This document shows positions 49,366 to 57,580 of a stretch of DNA of 64,000 bases, piece by piece. This DNA comes from PALSA-612 sp963704335 (GTDB lineage Bacteria; Actinomycetota; Thermoleophilia; Gaiellales; Gaiellaceae): contig OY969889.1 of NCBI GenBank assembly GCA_963704335.1, positions 2,604,001-2,668,000 of the forward strand, read 5' to 3'. The notes beneath the pieces were generated by a model, which did not search any database, was not told where the DNA came from, and worked only from the letters and a program-made list of their open reading frames with translations. The position numbers were made by a program, and so were the translations under genes. Position 1 is the first letter of the stretch. Each line of letters opens with the position of its first letter.

Positions 49366-50763
49366 ATGCGCCTCGATCGAGAACGATTGAGGAGCCCGCT
49401 GGCCGGCATCGCAGCGGGCGCGCTCGCCGTGACCGTCGTCACCGCCGCGATAGCGATCCTCGACGACGCGATCCCCGTCCTCAGCCTGGGCGTCCTCTAC
49501 GTCTTCGCCGTCCTACCCATCGCGCTCGTCTGGGGCCCGGCCTATGCCGTGGTCGTAGCGGTCACGAGCATGCTCGCGTTCAACTTCTTCCTCCTGCCGC
49601 CCGTGTACTCGTTCACGCTCGCCGATCGGAGCAACTGGTTTGCGCTGCTCGTCTATGTGGTGACCGCGATCGTCGTCGGCAGTCTCGCGTCCCGCGCACG
49701 TGGTCAGCGAGCCGAGGCGGAGCAGCGCGAGCTCGAGGCCTCGCTGCTTGCCGACATCTCCACCGACCTGCTGCGAGGCTCCCGGCTGGAGGACGAGCTC
49801 GGGCGCATCGAGGAGCGGGCGGCCGCGGTACTCGGCGTGTCTTCGATCCGTATATCGCTCGATGGGCGGGTGAGCGAGCGCAAGGGGGAGGCTCCGCATG
49901 CGCTCGCCGTCGACGGGCGAGAGATCGGCACGCTCTACACGAACGAGAGCGAGGAGCCGGCGCTCGCCGTCCAACGGCGGTTCCTACCGGCGCTCGCCTC
50001 GCTTCTGGCGGTAACCCAGGAGCGCGAGCGGCTGTCGCGCGCCGCCGTCGAGGCCGAAGCGCTGCGCCGTAGCGACACCATCAAGACCGCAATCATCCAG
50101 GCCGTGTCACACGATCTGCGCACGCCGCTCGCCACGATCGAACAGGCGCTCGACGGTCTTCAGAGCGCCGAGCTGGCCCTTTCCGAGGAGGACCGCGTCG
50201 AGCTGCTGGAGACGATTCGCGCCGAGCACACGCGCCTGAAGCGGCTCGTGGAGAACCTCCTCGATCTCTCGCGGCTCCAGGCAGGGGCAGCAGAGGCGAG
50301 TCCCGAGCTCTGGACGGCGGACGAGCTGCTGGCTCAAGCGATAGACGAGCTCGTCGACCCCGAGCGAGTGGACGTGAGCACGCGCCCCGACTTGCCTCCC
50401 GCACAGGTGGACGCGACGCAGATCCAGAGAGCACTCGCGAACGTCCTCGAGAACGCCATCAGGCTCTCACCGCCGGGAGAACAGGTGCACGTCCGGGTTA
50501 ACGCAACTCGGAAAGAGCTGCTGATCCGCGTGACCGACCGCGGGCCGGGGATTCCCGAGGAGGAGTACGAGCATGTCTTCGAGCCCTTCTACCGAGTGGC
50601 CGGGCAGCCCGACCAGCGTGGCGCGGGGCTCGGCCTGGCAATCGCCCGCGGCTTCACGGAAGCAAACGGCGGACGCCTCTGGCTCGAGTCGCGCGAGGGT
50701 CAGGGCGCGTCGTTCGTGCTCGCGCTGCCCGTCGTCGAGCTGCCGGCAGAGGTGCCCGCGTGA
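49366..50763 (+). CDS. kdpD: KdpD-type membrane sensor histidine kinase lacking the amino-terminal domain
   Basis: A 465-residue kinase corresponding to the carboxy-terminal half of KdpD. Four transmembrane helices (residues 14-105, DUF4118 pattern with FNFFLLPPVYSF) are followed by a GAF-like region. HisKA comes next with AVSHDLRTPLATI and then HATPase with NVLENAIRLSPPG, DRGPGIPEEE and GAGLGLAIARG. It senses potassium limitation and phosphorylates KdpE. The usual amino-terminal KdpD/USP parts are encoded separately at 56028-57580. It overlaps kdpE by four bases. Confidence 0.9.
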   Translation: MRLDRERLRSPLAGIAAGALAVTVVTAAIAILDDAIPVLSLGVLYVFAVLPIALVWGPAYAVVVAVTSMLAFNFFLLPPVYSFTLADRSNWFALLVYVVTAIVVGSLASRARGQRAEAEQRELEASLLADISTDLLRGSRLEDELGRIEERAAAVLGVSSIRISLDGRVSERKGEAPHALAVDGREIGTLYTNESEEPALAVQRRFLPALASLLAVTQERERLSRAAVEAEALRRSDTIKTAIIQAVSHDLRTPLATIEQALDGLQSAELALSEEDRVELLETIRAEHTRLKRLVENLLDLSRLQAGAAEASPELWTADELLAQAIDELVDPERVDVSTRPDLPPAQVDATQIQRALANVLENAIRLSPPGEQVHVRVNATRKELLIRVTDRGPGIPEEEYEHVFEPFYRVAGQPDQRGAGLGLAIARGFTEANGGRLWLESREGQGASFVLALPVVELPAEVPA

Positions 50764-51455
50764 GTGGAGAACGGATTCTCGTCGTCGACGACGAGCCACA
50801 GTTCCTACGGGCGCTGCAGACGAACCTCCGCGGCGCCGGCTACGACGTCGCGACCGCAACCACGGCTGAGGAGGCGCTCGCCGCGGCCGGGCTGCAGCCA
50901 CCCGAAGCCATCATCCTCGACTTGCTCTTGCCCGACGGGCGCGGCACCGATGTCTGCCGGGAGCTACGCGGGTGGACGCAGGCGCCGATCATCCTCGTCT
51001 CGGCCGTCGGCGAGGAAGCCGAGAAGGTGGCGGCGCTCGACGCGGGCGCCGACGACTACGTCACGAAGCCGTTCGCGATTGGCGAGCTGCTCGCGCGGCT
51101 CCGGGCGGTGCTGCGTCGCGTCGAGCCGGCAGGCGCTCCGGTGCTCGAGATCGGCGACCTCGTCGTCGACCTCCAGAAGCACTCGGTCACGATGGCTGAA
51201 AGGCCGATCCACCTCACCCCGCACGAGTTCGAGCTGCTCCGGCTGCTCGCCAGGCACGAGGGCAAGCTGCTCACGCACACCACGATCCTGCGCGAGGTGT
51301 GGGGCCCCGCCTACCAGCGGGAGTCGAGCTACATCCACGTGTACGTCTCCCAGCTGAGGCGCAAGCTCGAGCCCGATCCCGCCCGGCCGCGGTACATCCT
51401 CACCGAGCCCGGAGTCGGTTATCGCCTGGTCAATCCGGCTTTAGAGAACTCTTAG
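50760..51455 (+). CDS. kdpE: Response regulator KdpE
   Basis: A 231-residue OmpR-family regulator. The receiver domain has acidic pair VVDDEPQ, the phospho-acceptor Asp in IILDLLLPDG near residue 53, and the Lys in DDYVTKPF. The winged-helix domain shows LTPHEFELLRLLARHEGKLLTH, REVWGPAY and YIHVYVSQLRRKLEPD. It should activate the kdp genes that start about 55 bases downstream. The start overlaps the kinase stop. Confidence 0.95.
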   Translation: MSGERILVVDDEPQFLRALQTNLRGAGYDVATATTAEEALAAAGLQPPEAIILDLLLPDGRGTDVCRELRGWTQAPIILVSAVGEEAEKVAALDAGADDYVTKPFAIGELLARLRAVLRRVEPAGAPVLEIGDLVVDLQKHSVTMAERPIHLTPHEFELLRLLARHEGKLLTHTTILREVWGPAYQRESSYIHVYVSQLRRKLEPDPARPRYILTEPGVGYRLVNPALENS

Positions 51456-51510
51456 ACCCGCCGCGCAAACCCTAAGACGGCACTCAGGCGGCGCGACGTA
51501 GCTTCGGGTG

Positions 51511-51594
51511 ATGATCGAGCTGCTCGGCATCGTCATCGCGCTCGCGTGCTTCGCCTTCTCCTTCGCGCTCGTCTACTTCCTGAGCCGCGTCTGA
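51511..51594 (+). CDS. 27-residue membrane peptide upstream of kdpF
   Basis: ATG at 51511 (preceded by GTG) opens MIELLGIVIALACFAFSFAL, a single hydrophobic helix followed by YFLSRV and a TGA. That TGA overlaps the kdpF ATG as TGATG. Length, helix and coupling resemble small peptides seen next to kdpF in other actinobacteria. Function unknown; possible accessory subunit of the Kdp complex. Confidence 0.6.
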   Translation: MIELLGIVIALACFAFSFALVYFLSRV

Positions 51595-51683
51595 TGTCCG
51601 CCGGCGACGTCTTCGGCCTCGTCATCTCCGTGCTCGTGGTCGCGTACCTCGTCTACGTCCTGTTCCGGGGCGAGAACCTGTGA
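51594..51683 (+). CDS. kdpF: K+-transporting ATPase subunit KdpF
   Basis: A 29-residue single-helix peptide (DVFGLVISVLVVAYLVYVLF then RGENL). The carboxy-terminal R-x-E pattern after an L-V-Y-x-L-F helix is the KdpF hallmark (LLRPEKF-like). It lies directly before kdpA and overlaps its GTG start by four bases. KdpF stabilises the KdpABC complex in the membrane. Confidence 0.82.
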   Translation: MSAGDVFGLVISVLVVAYLVYVLFRGENL

Positions 51684-53380
51684 CCGGCAACGGCATCACG
51701 CAGATCGTCCTCTACACCGTGATCCTCACGGTGCTGGCGTATCCGCTCGGCGTCTACATGTCACGGGTCTACCAGGGAACGCTCCGCCTGCCCCGGTGGC
51801 TCACCGCGCCGGAGCGCGGCTTCTACCGGCTGATGGGGACACGGGCCGACGAGGAGCAGGGCTGGAAGGGCTATGCGAAGACGGCGCTGATCTTCATGGG
51901 CGTGTTTGCCGTGTTGCTCTATCTCCTGCTGCGCCTGCAGGGTCACCTGCCGTTGAACCCGGACGGACTAAGGGGCGTGAGCTCGTGGGTCTCGATGAAC
52001 ACGACCGCGAGCTTCATCACGAACACGAACTGGCAGTACTACGGCGGCGAGTACACGATGTCGTACCTGAGCCAGATGGCCGGGCTCGCGGTGCAGAACT
52101 TCGTCTCCGCGGCGCTGGGGATGGCCGTGCTCGTGGCCGTCATCCGCGGCTTCTCGAGGCGCTCGTCGAGCACGGTCGGCAACTTCTGGGTCGACTTCTA
52201 CCGCTCGCTCGTCTACATCCTGCTGCCGCTGGCGGCCATCCTCACGGTGCTGCTCGTCTCCCAGGGAGTCGTCCAGACGTTGGACGGGAAGGCGACCGCG
52301 ACGACGCTCGAGGGCGCACAGCAGGAGATCGCGCGCGGCCCAGCGGCGACGCAGATCGCCATCAAGCAGTTGGGTACCAACGGCGGCGGCTTCTACAACT
52401 CGAACTCGGCCGTCCCCTTCGAGAACCCGAACGGCTTCACGAACCTGCTCGAGCTACTGGCGATCCTGCTCATCCCCGCCGCCCAGGTCTTCATGTTCGG
52501 CCGGATGATCGGAGCCCGCCGGCAAGCCTTGCCCATCTTCGGAGCGATGGTGGCGATGTTCGCGATCGGCATCGCGATCGCGTTACCCGCCGAGCAGCAC
52601 GGTTCTCAGGTGCTTCGCGACTCCGGCGTGAACATCACGTCAGGCGACGGCTCGAGCGGCGGCAACATGTCCGACAAGGAGGTGCGCTACGGGATCGCGC
52701 CCACCGTCAACTGGGCGGTGGCAACGACGAACGCCTCGAACGGCTCGGTCAACGGCGGCCATGACGCCTTGACGGCCACGGGCGGCGCCGTGCCTGTCGT
52801 GAACATGTTCACGGGCGAGGTGATCTTCGGCGGCGTCGGCTCCGGCCTCTACGGGATGCTCTTCTACATCGTCATCGCCGTCTTCGTGGCGGGGCTGATG
52901 GTCGGCCGTACGCCCGAATACCTGGGGAAGAAGATCGAGGCGAGAGAGATCAAGCTCGCCGCTGTCGGAGCGCTCTTCGTGCCCGTGATGGTGCTCGTGC
53001 TGACGGCGATCGCCATGAGCACCGATCGAGGCCTCGCGTCCATCTTCAACCCGGCTGCGCACGGCTTCTCGGAGGCGCTCTACGCGTACGACTCCCAGGG
53101 CAACAACAACGGCAGCGCATTCGCCGGCTACGGCGCGACGGAGTTCTCGACCCTTGTCGGCTCGATTGCGCTCTGGCTGGGACGCTTCGCGCCGCTCATC
53201 GCGGCGCTCGCCCTTGGCGGCTCGCTGGCCGCCAAGAAGACGGTGCCGCCGTCCGCGGGCACGTTCCGCACCGACGGCACGACCTTCGGAGTGCTGCTCG
53301 TCGGCGTCGTGATCCTCACCGCCGGCCTGATGATCTTCCCCGCGCTGACGCTGGGGCCGATCGTGGAGGCGTTGTCGTGA
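51680..53380 (+). CDS. kdpA: K+-transporting ATPase subunit KdpA
   Basis: The 566-residue potassium-selective channel-like subunit, with about ten transmembrane helices. Selectivity-filter segments are visible, notably LGTNGGGFYNSNSAVPFENP and the later GSGLYGMLFY and QGNNNGSAF stretches. MNTTASFITNTNWQYYGGE is another family hallmark. The GTG start at 51680 overlaps kdpF. Length is typical (about 560). It is followed not by kdpB but by kdpC, an unusual order. Confidence 0.96.
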   Translation: MTGNGITQIVLYTVILTVLAYPLGVYMSRVYQGTLRLPRWLTAPERGFYRLMGTRADEEQGWKGYAKTALIFMGVFAVLLYLLLRLQGHLPLNPDGLRGVSSWVSMNTTASFITNTNWQYYGGEYTMSYLSQMAGLAVQNFVSAALGMAVLVAVIRGFSRRSSSTVGNFWVDFYRSLVYILLPLAAILTVLLVSQGVVQTLDGKATATTLEGAQQEIARGPAATQIAIKQLGTNGGGFYNSNSAVPFENPNGFTNLLELLAILLIPAAQVFMFGRMIGARRQALPIFGAMVAMFAIGIAIALPAEQHGSQVLRDSGVNITSGDGSSGGNMSDKEVRYGIAPTVNWAVATTNASNGSVNGGHDALTATGGAVPVVNMFTGEVIFGGVGSGLYGMLFYIVIAVFVAGLMVGRTPEYLGKKIEAREIKLAAVGALFVPVMVLVLTAIAMSTDRGLASIFNPAAHGFSEALYAYDSQGNNNGSAFAGYGATEFSTLVGSIALWLGRFAPLIAALALGGSLAAKKTVPPSAGTFRTDGTTFGVLLVGVVILTAGLMIFPALTLGPIVEALS

Positions 53381-53967
53381 TGCGGACGCTCGGCCGTTCC
53401 ATCATCGCCGTGATCGTGCTGACGGTCGTCTTCGGGCTCGCGTATCCCCTGCTCTTCACGGGCTTCGCGCAGGTCGTCTTCCCCGGTCGCGCCGACGGCA
53501 GCCTCATCGAGCGCAACGGCACCGTTGTCGGCTCGCGGCTCGCTGCACAGGCGTTCACGGAGCCCGAGTACTTCCACCCGCGCCCATCCGCGACGGCGCC
53601 CGCGTACAACGCCGCGGCCACGACTTTCGCCAACCTCGGCCCAACGAACCCGGACCTCGCACAGGCCGTCCGCGAGCGCGCTACCGCCATCCTCGCGCTG
53701 GAGCAGCCATACAACCCGGGCCTCGAGATCGGCGACATTCCGGTAGACGCCGTCACGACGTCGGGCTCCGGCATCGACCCGCACATCTCGCCGGCGAACG
53801 CCCAGCTGCAGACCGCGCGCGTTGCCGAAGTCCGCGGCCTCTCGCAGAACCGCGTCAACGAGCTGATCGACGACGCGACCGACGGACGCTGGCTCGGGGT
53901 CTTCGGCGAGCCGGGCGTGAACGTTCTCGAGCTCAACCTGGCCCTGGGCGAGGAGACGACGGCGTGA
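53377..53967 (+). CDS. kdpC: K+-transporting ATPase subunit KdpC
   Basis: A 196-residue single-span subunit thought to raise K+ affinity. One transmembrane helix lies near the start (IIAVIVLTVVFGLAYPLLFTG). A periplasmic domain follows with SRLAAQAFTEPEYFHPRPSA, NLGPTNPDL, PVDAVTTSGSGIDPHISPANA and LFGEPGVNVLELN-like end (VFGEPGVNVLELNLAL). All are KdpC motifs. It is placed between kdpA and kdpB with four-base overlaps on both sides. Confidence 0.95.
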   Translation: MMRTLGRSIIAVIVLTVVFGLAYPLLFTGFAQVVFPGRADGSLIERNGTVVGSRLAAQAFTEPEYFHPRPSATAPAYNAAATTFANLGPTNPDLAQAVRERATAILALEQPYNPGLEIGDIPVDAVTTSGSGIDPHISPANAQLQTARVAEVRGLSQNRVNELIDDATDGRWLGVFGEPGVNVLELNLALGEETTA

Positions 53968-56018
53968 CGGCGCAAGGCATCTTCTCGCGCGCCATCGTGT
54001 TCGCGGCGATCCGCGACTCGTTCGGCAAGCTCGACCCGCGGACCCTCGTCCGCAACCCCGTCATCTTCATCGTCGAGCTGGGCAGCGTCATCACGACGGT
54101 CATCTTCGTCCGCGACCTCTTCGGCGCAAGCGACTCGGAGCCGCTCTGGTTCACGGGCACGATCGCGCTCTGGCTGTGGCTGACAGTGCTGTTCGCAAAC
54201 TTCGCCGAGGCCGTCGCCGAGGGCCGCGGCAAGGCGCAGGCGAACGCGCTGAGGGCAACACGCACGACGACCATGGCCTTCCGCCGATCCGACACCGGCG
54301 GCCTGGAAGAGATCCCCGCAGCCGACCTCCAGCGCGGTGACGTCGTCGTCGTCGAGGCGGGCCAGGTCATTCCCGCCGACGGCGAGATCGTCGAAGGGGT
54401 GGGCTCTGTCGACGAGTCCGCGATCACGGGTGAGTCCGCCCCGGTGATTCGCGAGGCGGGCGGCGACCGCTCTGCCGTGACCGGCGGCACGCGGCTGCTC
54501 TCCGACCGGCTGGTGATCGAGGTCACGCAGGAGCCGGGCCGCTCGTTCCTCGACCGCATGATCGCCCTCGTCGAAGGTGCCGAGCGCCGCAAGACACCGA
54601 ACGAGATTGCGCTCAACATCCTGCTCGCGGCGCTCACGATCACGTTCGTCATCGCGACGGTCACGTTGGCGCCCTTCGCCGATTACGCGGGCACGCCGCT
54701 GTCCCAGACCGTTCTCATCGCGCTGCTCGTCGCCCTCATCCCGACGACGATCGGCGCTTTGCTCTCGGCGATCGGCATCGCCGGCATGGACCGGCTGGTG
54801 CAGCGCAACGTGCTCGCGATGTCCGGCCGTGCGGTGGAGGCATCGGGGGACGTCGACGTCCTGCTGCTGGACAAGACGGGAACCATCACGCTCGGCAACA
54901 GGCAGGCGGCCGAGTTCCTGCCGCTGTCGGGCGTCGAGGTGCTCGAGCTCGCCGAGGTCTCACAGCTCGCGTCCCTCGCCGACGAGACCCCTGAAGGTCG
55001 CTCGATCGTCGTGCTGGCCAAGGAGCAATTCGGATTGCGCGAGCGGGAGCTCGGCGAGCAGCACGAGTTCGTGGCCTTCACGGCCACGACGCGCATGAGC
55101 GGCCTGAACGTGAACGGGACGATGATCCGCAAGGGCGCGGCCGACGCGGTCAAGGCCTTTATCGCAGAGCAGGGCGGCAGCGCCCCCGACGAGCTCGACC
55201 GAATCGTCCAGGAGGTCGCCGAGCAGGGTGGCACGCCGCTCGTCGTCGCCAAGGACAACTTCGCGCTCGGCGTCGTACACCTCAAGGACATCGTCAAGGG
55301 CGGCATGAACGAGCGCTTCGACGAGCTGCGGAAGATGGGCATCCGCACCGTGATGATCACCGGCGACAACCCGGTCACCGCGGCTGTCATCGCGCAGGAG
55401 TCGGGCGTCGACGACTTCCTGGCCGAGGCCACGCCCGAGCGCAAGCTCGAGCTCATCCGCGACGAGCAGGCACGCGGCCGCATGGTCGCGATGACCGGTG
55501 ACGGGACGAACGACGCGCCGGCGCTCGCCCAGTCCGACGTGGGCGTCGCCATGAACACCGGCACGACCGCCGCCAAGGAAGCCGGCAACATGGTCGACCT
55601 CGATTCCAACCCGACGAAGCTCATCGAGATCGTCGAGGTCGGAAAGCAGCTCCTGATTACCCGCGGCTCATTGACGACGTTCTCGATTGCGAACGACGTC
55701 GCCAAGTACTTCGCGATCCTGCCGGCGATGTTCGCGGCGACCTATGCGACCACGCCGGGCCAGGATGGCCCGCTCGAAGAGCTGAACGTCATGAATCTGG
55801 GCACGCCGCAGAGCGCCATCCTCTCGACGATCATCTTCAACGCGCTGATCATCCCGGCGCTCGTGCCCCTCGCCCTGCGCGGCGTGAAGTACCGCGCGAT
55901 CGGTGCCACCGCGCTGCTGCGCCGCAACCTCCTCATCTACGGGCTGGGCGGCGTGATCCTGCCGTTCGTCGGCATCAAGCTGATCGACCTGGTCATCCAC
56001 AACGTCTTCGGGGCATAA
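53964..56018 (+). CDS. kdpB: K+-transporting ATPase ATP-binding subunit KdpB
   Basis: A 684-residue P-type ATPase. Phosphorylation motif LLDKTGTITLGNRQA, TGES in the actuator domain (ITGESAPVIREAG), KGAADAVKAF in the nucleotide domain, and MTGDGTNDAPALAQSDVGVAMNTGT are all intact. It drives K+ moved through KdpA. The start GTG at 53964 overlaps kdpC. The gene comes after kdpC rather than between kdpA and kdpC, and is followed 9 bases later by the separate KdpD amino-terminal gene. Confidence 0.96.
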   Translation: MTAQGIFSRAIVFAAIRDSFGKLDPRTLVRNPVIFIVELGSVITTVIFVRDLFGASDSEPLWFTGTIALWLWLTVLFANFAEAVAEGRGKAQANALRATRTTTMAFRRSDTGGLEEIPAADLQRGDVVVVEAGQVIPADGEIVEGVGSVDESAITGESAPVIREAGGDRSAVTGGTRLLSDRLVIEVTQEPGRSFLDRMIALVEGAERRKTPNEIALNILLAALTITFVIATVTLAPFADYAGTPLSQTVLIALLVALIPTTIGALLSAIGIAGMDRLVQRNVLAMSGRAVEASGDVDVLLLDKTGTITLGNRQAAEFLPLSGVEVLELAEVSQLASLADETPEGRSIVVLAKEQFGLRERELGEQHEFVAFTATTRMSGLNVNGTMIRKGAADAVKAFIAEQGGSAPDELDRIVQEVAEQGGTPLVVAKDNFALGVVHLKDIVKGGMNERFDELRKMGIRTVMITGDNPVTAAVIAQESGVDDFLAEATPERKLELIRDEQARGRMVAMTGDGTNDAPALAQSDVGVAMNTGTTAAKEAGNMVDLDSNPTKLIEIVEVGKQLLITRGSLTTFSIANDVAKYFAILPAMFAATYATTPGQDGPLEELNVMNLGTPQSAILSTIIFNALIIPALVPLALRGVKYRAIGATALLRRNLLIYGLGGVILPFVGIKLIDLVIHNVFGA

Positions 56019-56027
56019 CCTCCCGCC

Positions 56028-57116
56028 ATGCGAGGCCGGTACCGGATCCTCCTCGGGATGGCGGCCGGCGTCGGCAAGACCTACCGGATGCTCCAGGAGG
56101 GTCGACAGGCCCAGGAGGAAGGCCGTGACGTCGTCATCGGCTACCTGGAGCCTCACGACCGGCCTCAGACGGCGGCGCTCGCCGAAGGCCTCGAGACCGT
56201 GGCGCGGCGACGCAGCGAGCACGGCTCGCTCGAGGTCGAGGAGATGGACGTGGACGCGGTGATTCGCCGGGCCCCCGAGCTCGCCCTCGTCGACGAGCTC
56301 GCGCACACGAATACGCGCGGCTCCCGTAACGAGAAGCGCTACCAGGACATCGACGAGATTCTCGATGCCGGAATCGACGTCATCTCGACCGTCAACGTTC
56401 AGCACCTGGAGAGCCTCAACGACGCCGTCTTCGAGCTGACCGACGTCCGCGTGCGCGAGACCTTCCCCGACCGGGTGCTCGACGATGCCGACGAGGTCGT
56501 GCTAGTGGACCTCTCCCCCGAGGCGCTGCAAGAACGGCTCCGGGCGGGAAAGGTGTATCCCGGCGGCCAGGCCGAGCGGGCGCTGCTGAACTTCTTCACC
56601 CAGGACAATCTCTCGGCTCTGCGTGAGCTGGCGCTGCGCGAGGTAGCGGAGGACGTCGAAGCTCGTCGCTCGCCCAAGGTGCTCGACCCGCTCAGCCAGC
56701 AGGCGGTCACGGAGCGCGTCCTGGCTCTCATCGAGCCACAGCCGAAATCCCAGCGCATCGTTCGGCGCGCCTGGCGGTCGGCTCAACGGCTGGGCAGCGA
56801 CATCGACGCGATGTGGATGCGGCGGCCCGGCCAGCAGCTCTCGGCCGAGGAGGCAACGCAGCTGGCGGCGCTGCGACGGCTCGCCTCCATTCTCGGCGTC
56901 CACTTCCTGGAGGAGGAAGGCGACGATCTCGTCGCGACCGTTGGACGCGTGGCGGCCGAGCGCGGATCGACGTACGTCTTCGTCGGCACTCCTGACGAGC
57001 GCCGCCGCGTGGAGATTCTCCGCGGGTCGCTGCTGTCGCGGATGGTCCGCGAGCTGCCAGGGATCGACATCCGCGTCATCGCCGACCGCGCGCTGCGCGA
57101 TGACCGGCCAGCATGA
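56028..57116 (+). CDS. Detached KdpD amino-terminal (KdpD plus USP) protein
   Basis: A 362-residue soluble protein equal to the cytoplasmic amino-terminal part of KdpD. A KdpD domain comes first with P-loop GMAAGVGKTYRML, then VVIGYLEPHDRP, LVDELAHTN, QDIDEILDAGIDVISTVNVQHLESLND and GKVYPGGQAERALLNFF. A divergent USP-like part (residues 245-355) follows, with VATVGRVAAERGSTYVFVGTPD. In E. coli and S. aureus this region modulates kinase activity, and the S. aureus USP domain binds c-di-AMP. Here it must act in trans on the separate kinase. Confidence 0.9.
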   Translation: MRGRYRILLGMAAGVGKTYRMLQEGRQAQEEGRDVVIGYLEPHDRPQTAALAEGLETVARRRSEHGSLEVEEMDVDAVIRRAPELALVDELAHTNTRGSRNEKRYQDIDEILDAGIDVISTVNVQHLESLNDAVFELTDVRVRETFPDRVLDDADEVVLVDLSPEALQERLRAGKVYPGGQAERALLNFFTQDNLSALRELALREVAEDVEARRSPKVLDPLSQQAVTERVLALIEPQPKSQRIVRRAWRSAQRLGSDIDAMWMRRPGQQLSAEEATQLAALRRLASILGVHFLEEEGDDLVATVGRVAAERGSTYVFVGTPDERRRVEILRGSLLSRMVRELPGIDIRVIADRALRDDRPA

Positions 57117-57580
57117 TGTTCTGGCGCCGCAAGCCAACAGCACGGCACGAGGGCCAGCCGCGGCTGCTGGTCCCGTTCGCGGAAGGGGCGCTCGACCCGG
57201 CCGTCCTGCAGGCCGCTATCCGCATCGCCCGCGCGGAGGAGGCGATCCTCGTCCCCGCCTTCCTCGTGGTGGTACCCCTCGAGTACGACGTAGAGGCCGC
57301 AGTGGCAAGGAAGGCCGAGGAGGCACTGCCCCTGCTGGAGGCGGTCGAGACCGCCGCCGCGCGCGCCGGTGTCCCTGTCGACGCTCGCATCGAGCGCGGA
57401 CGGACGCCGATCGACGCCCTCGGCCGCCTCTGGGAGGTGGAGACGTTCGACCGCATCCTCGTCCCCGCGCTTGCGCCGGGCCACCCCGGCTTCTCGGGCA
57501 AGGACGTCGCCTGGATGCTCGCGCACGCGCCATCCGAGACGCTCGTGCTGCGCCCGGCACCGGAGGGGCACGAGTCCTAG
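57113..57580 (+). CDS. Universal stress protein-like protein of the kdp operon
   Basis: A 155-residue protein coupled (ATGA) to the KdpD amino-terminal gene. The fold pattern LLVPFAEGALDPAVLQAAIRIARAEEAILVPAFLVVVP and FDRILVPALAPGHPGFSGKDVAWMLAHAPSETLVLRP matches UspA, with the terminal ATP-binding-like loop modified (PGFSGKD). It may bind a nucleotide and report it to the split Kdp sensor, which is inference. Its stop overlaps the convergent peptidase gene by four bases. Confidence 0.78.
   Translation: MMFWRRKPTARHEGQPRLLVPFAEGALDPAVLQAAIRIARAEEAILVPAFLVVVPLEYDVEAAVARKAEEALPLLEAVETAAARAGVPVDARIERGRTPIDALGRLWEVETFDRILVPALAPGHPGFSGKDVAWMLAHAPSETLVLRPAPEGHES

Noticed and set aside
49345..49366. 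c-di-AMP riboswitch ahead of the kdp locus
   Set aside because: Only 22 bases separate the SHOCT gene start and the kinase start, too little for a riboswitch; none is seen before kdpF either.
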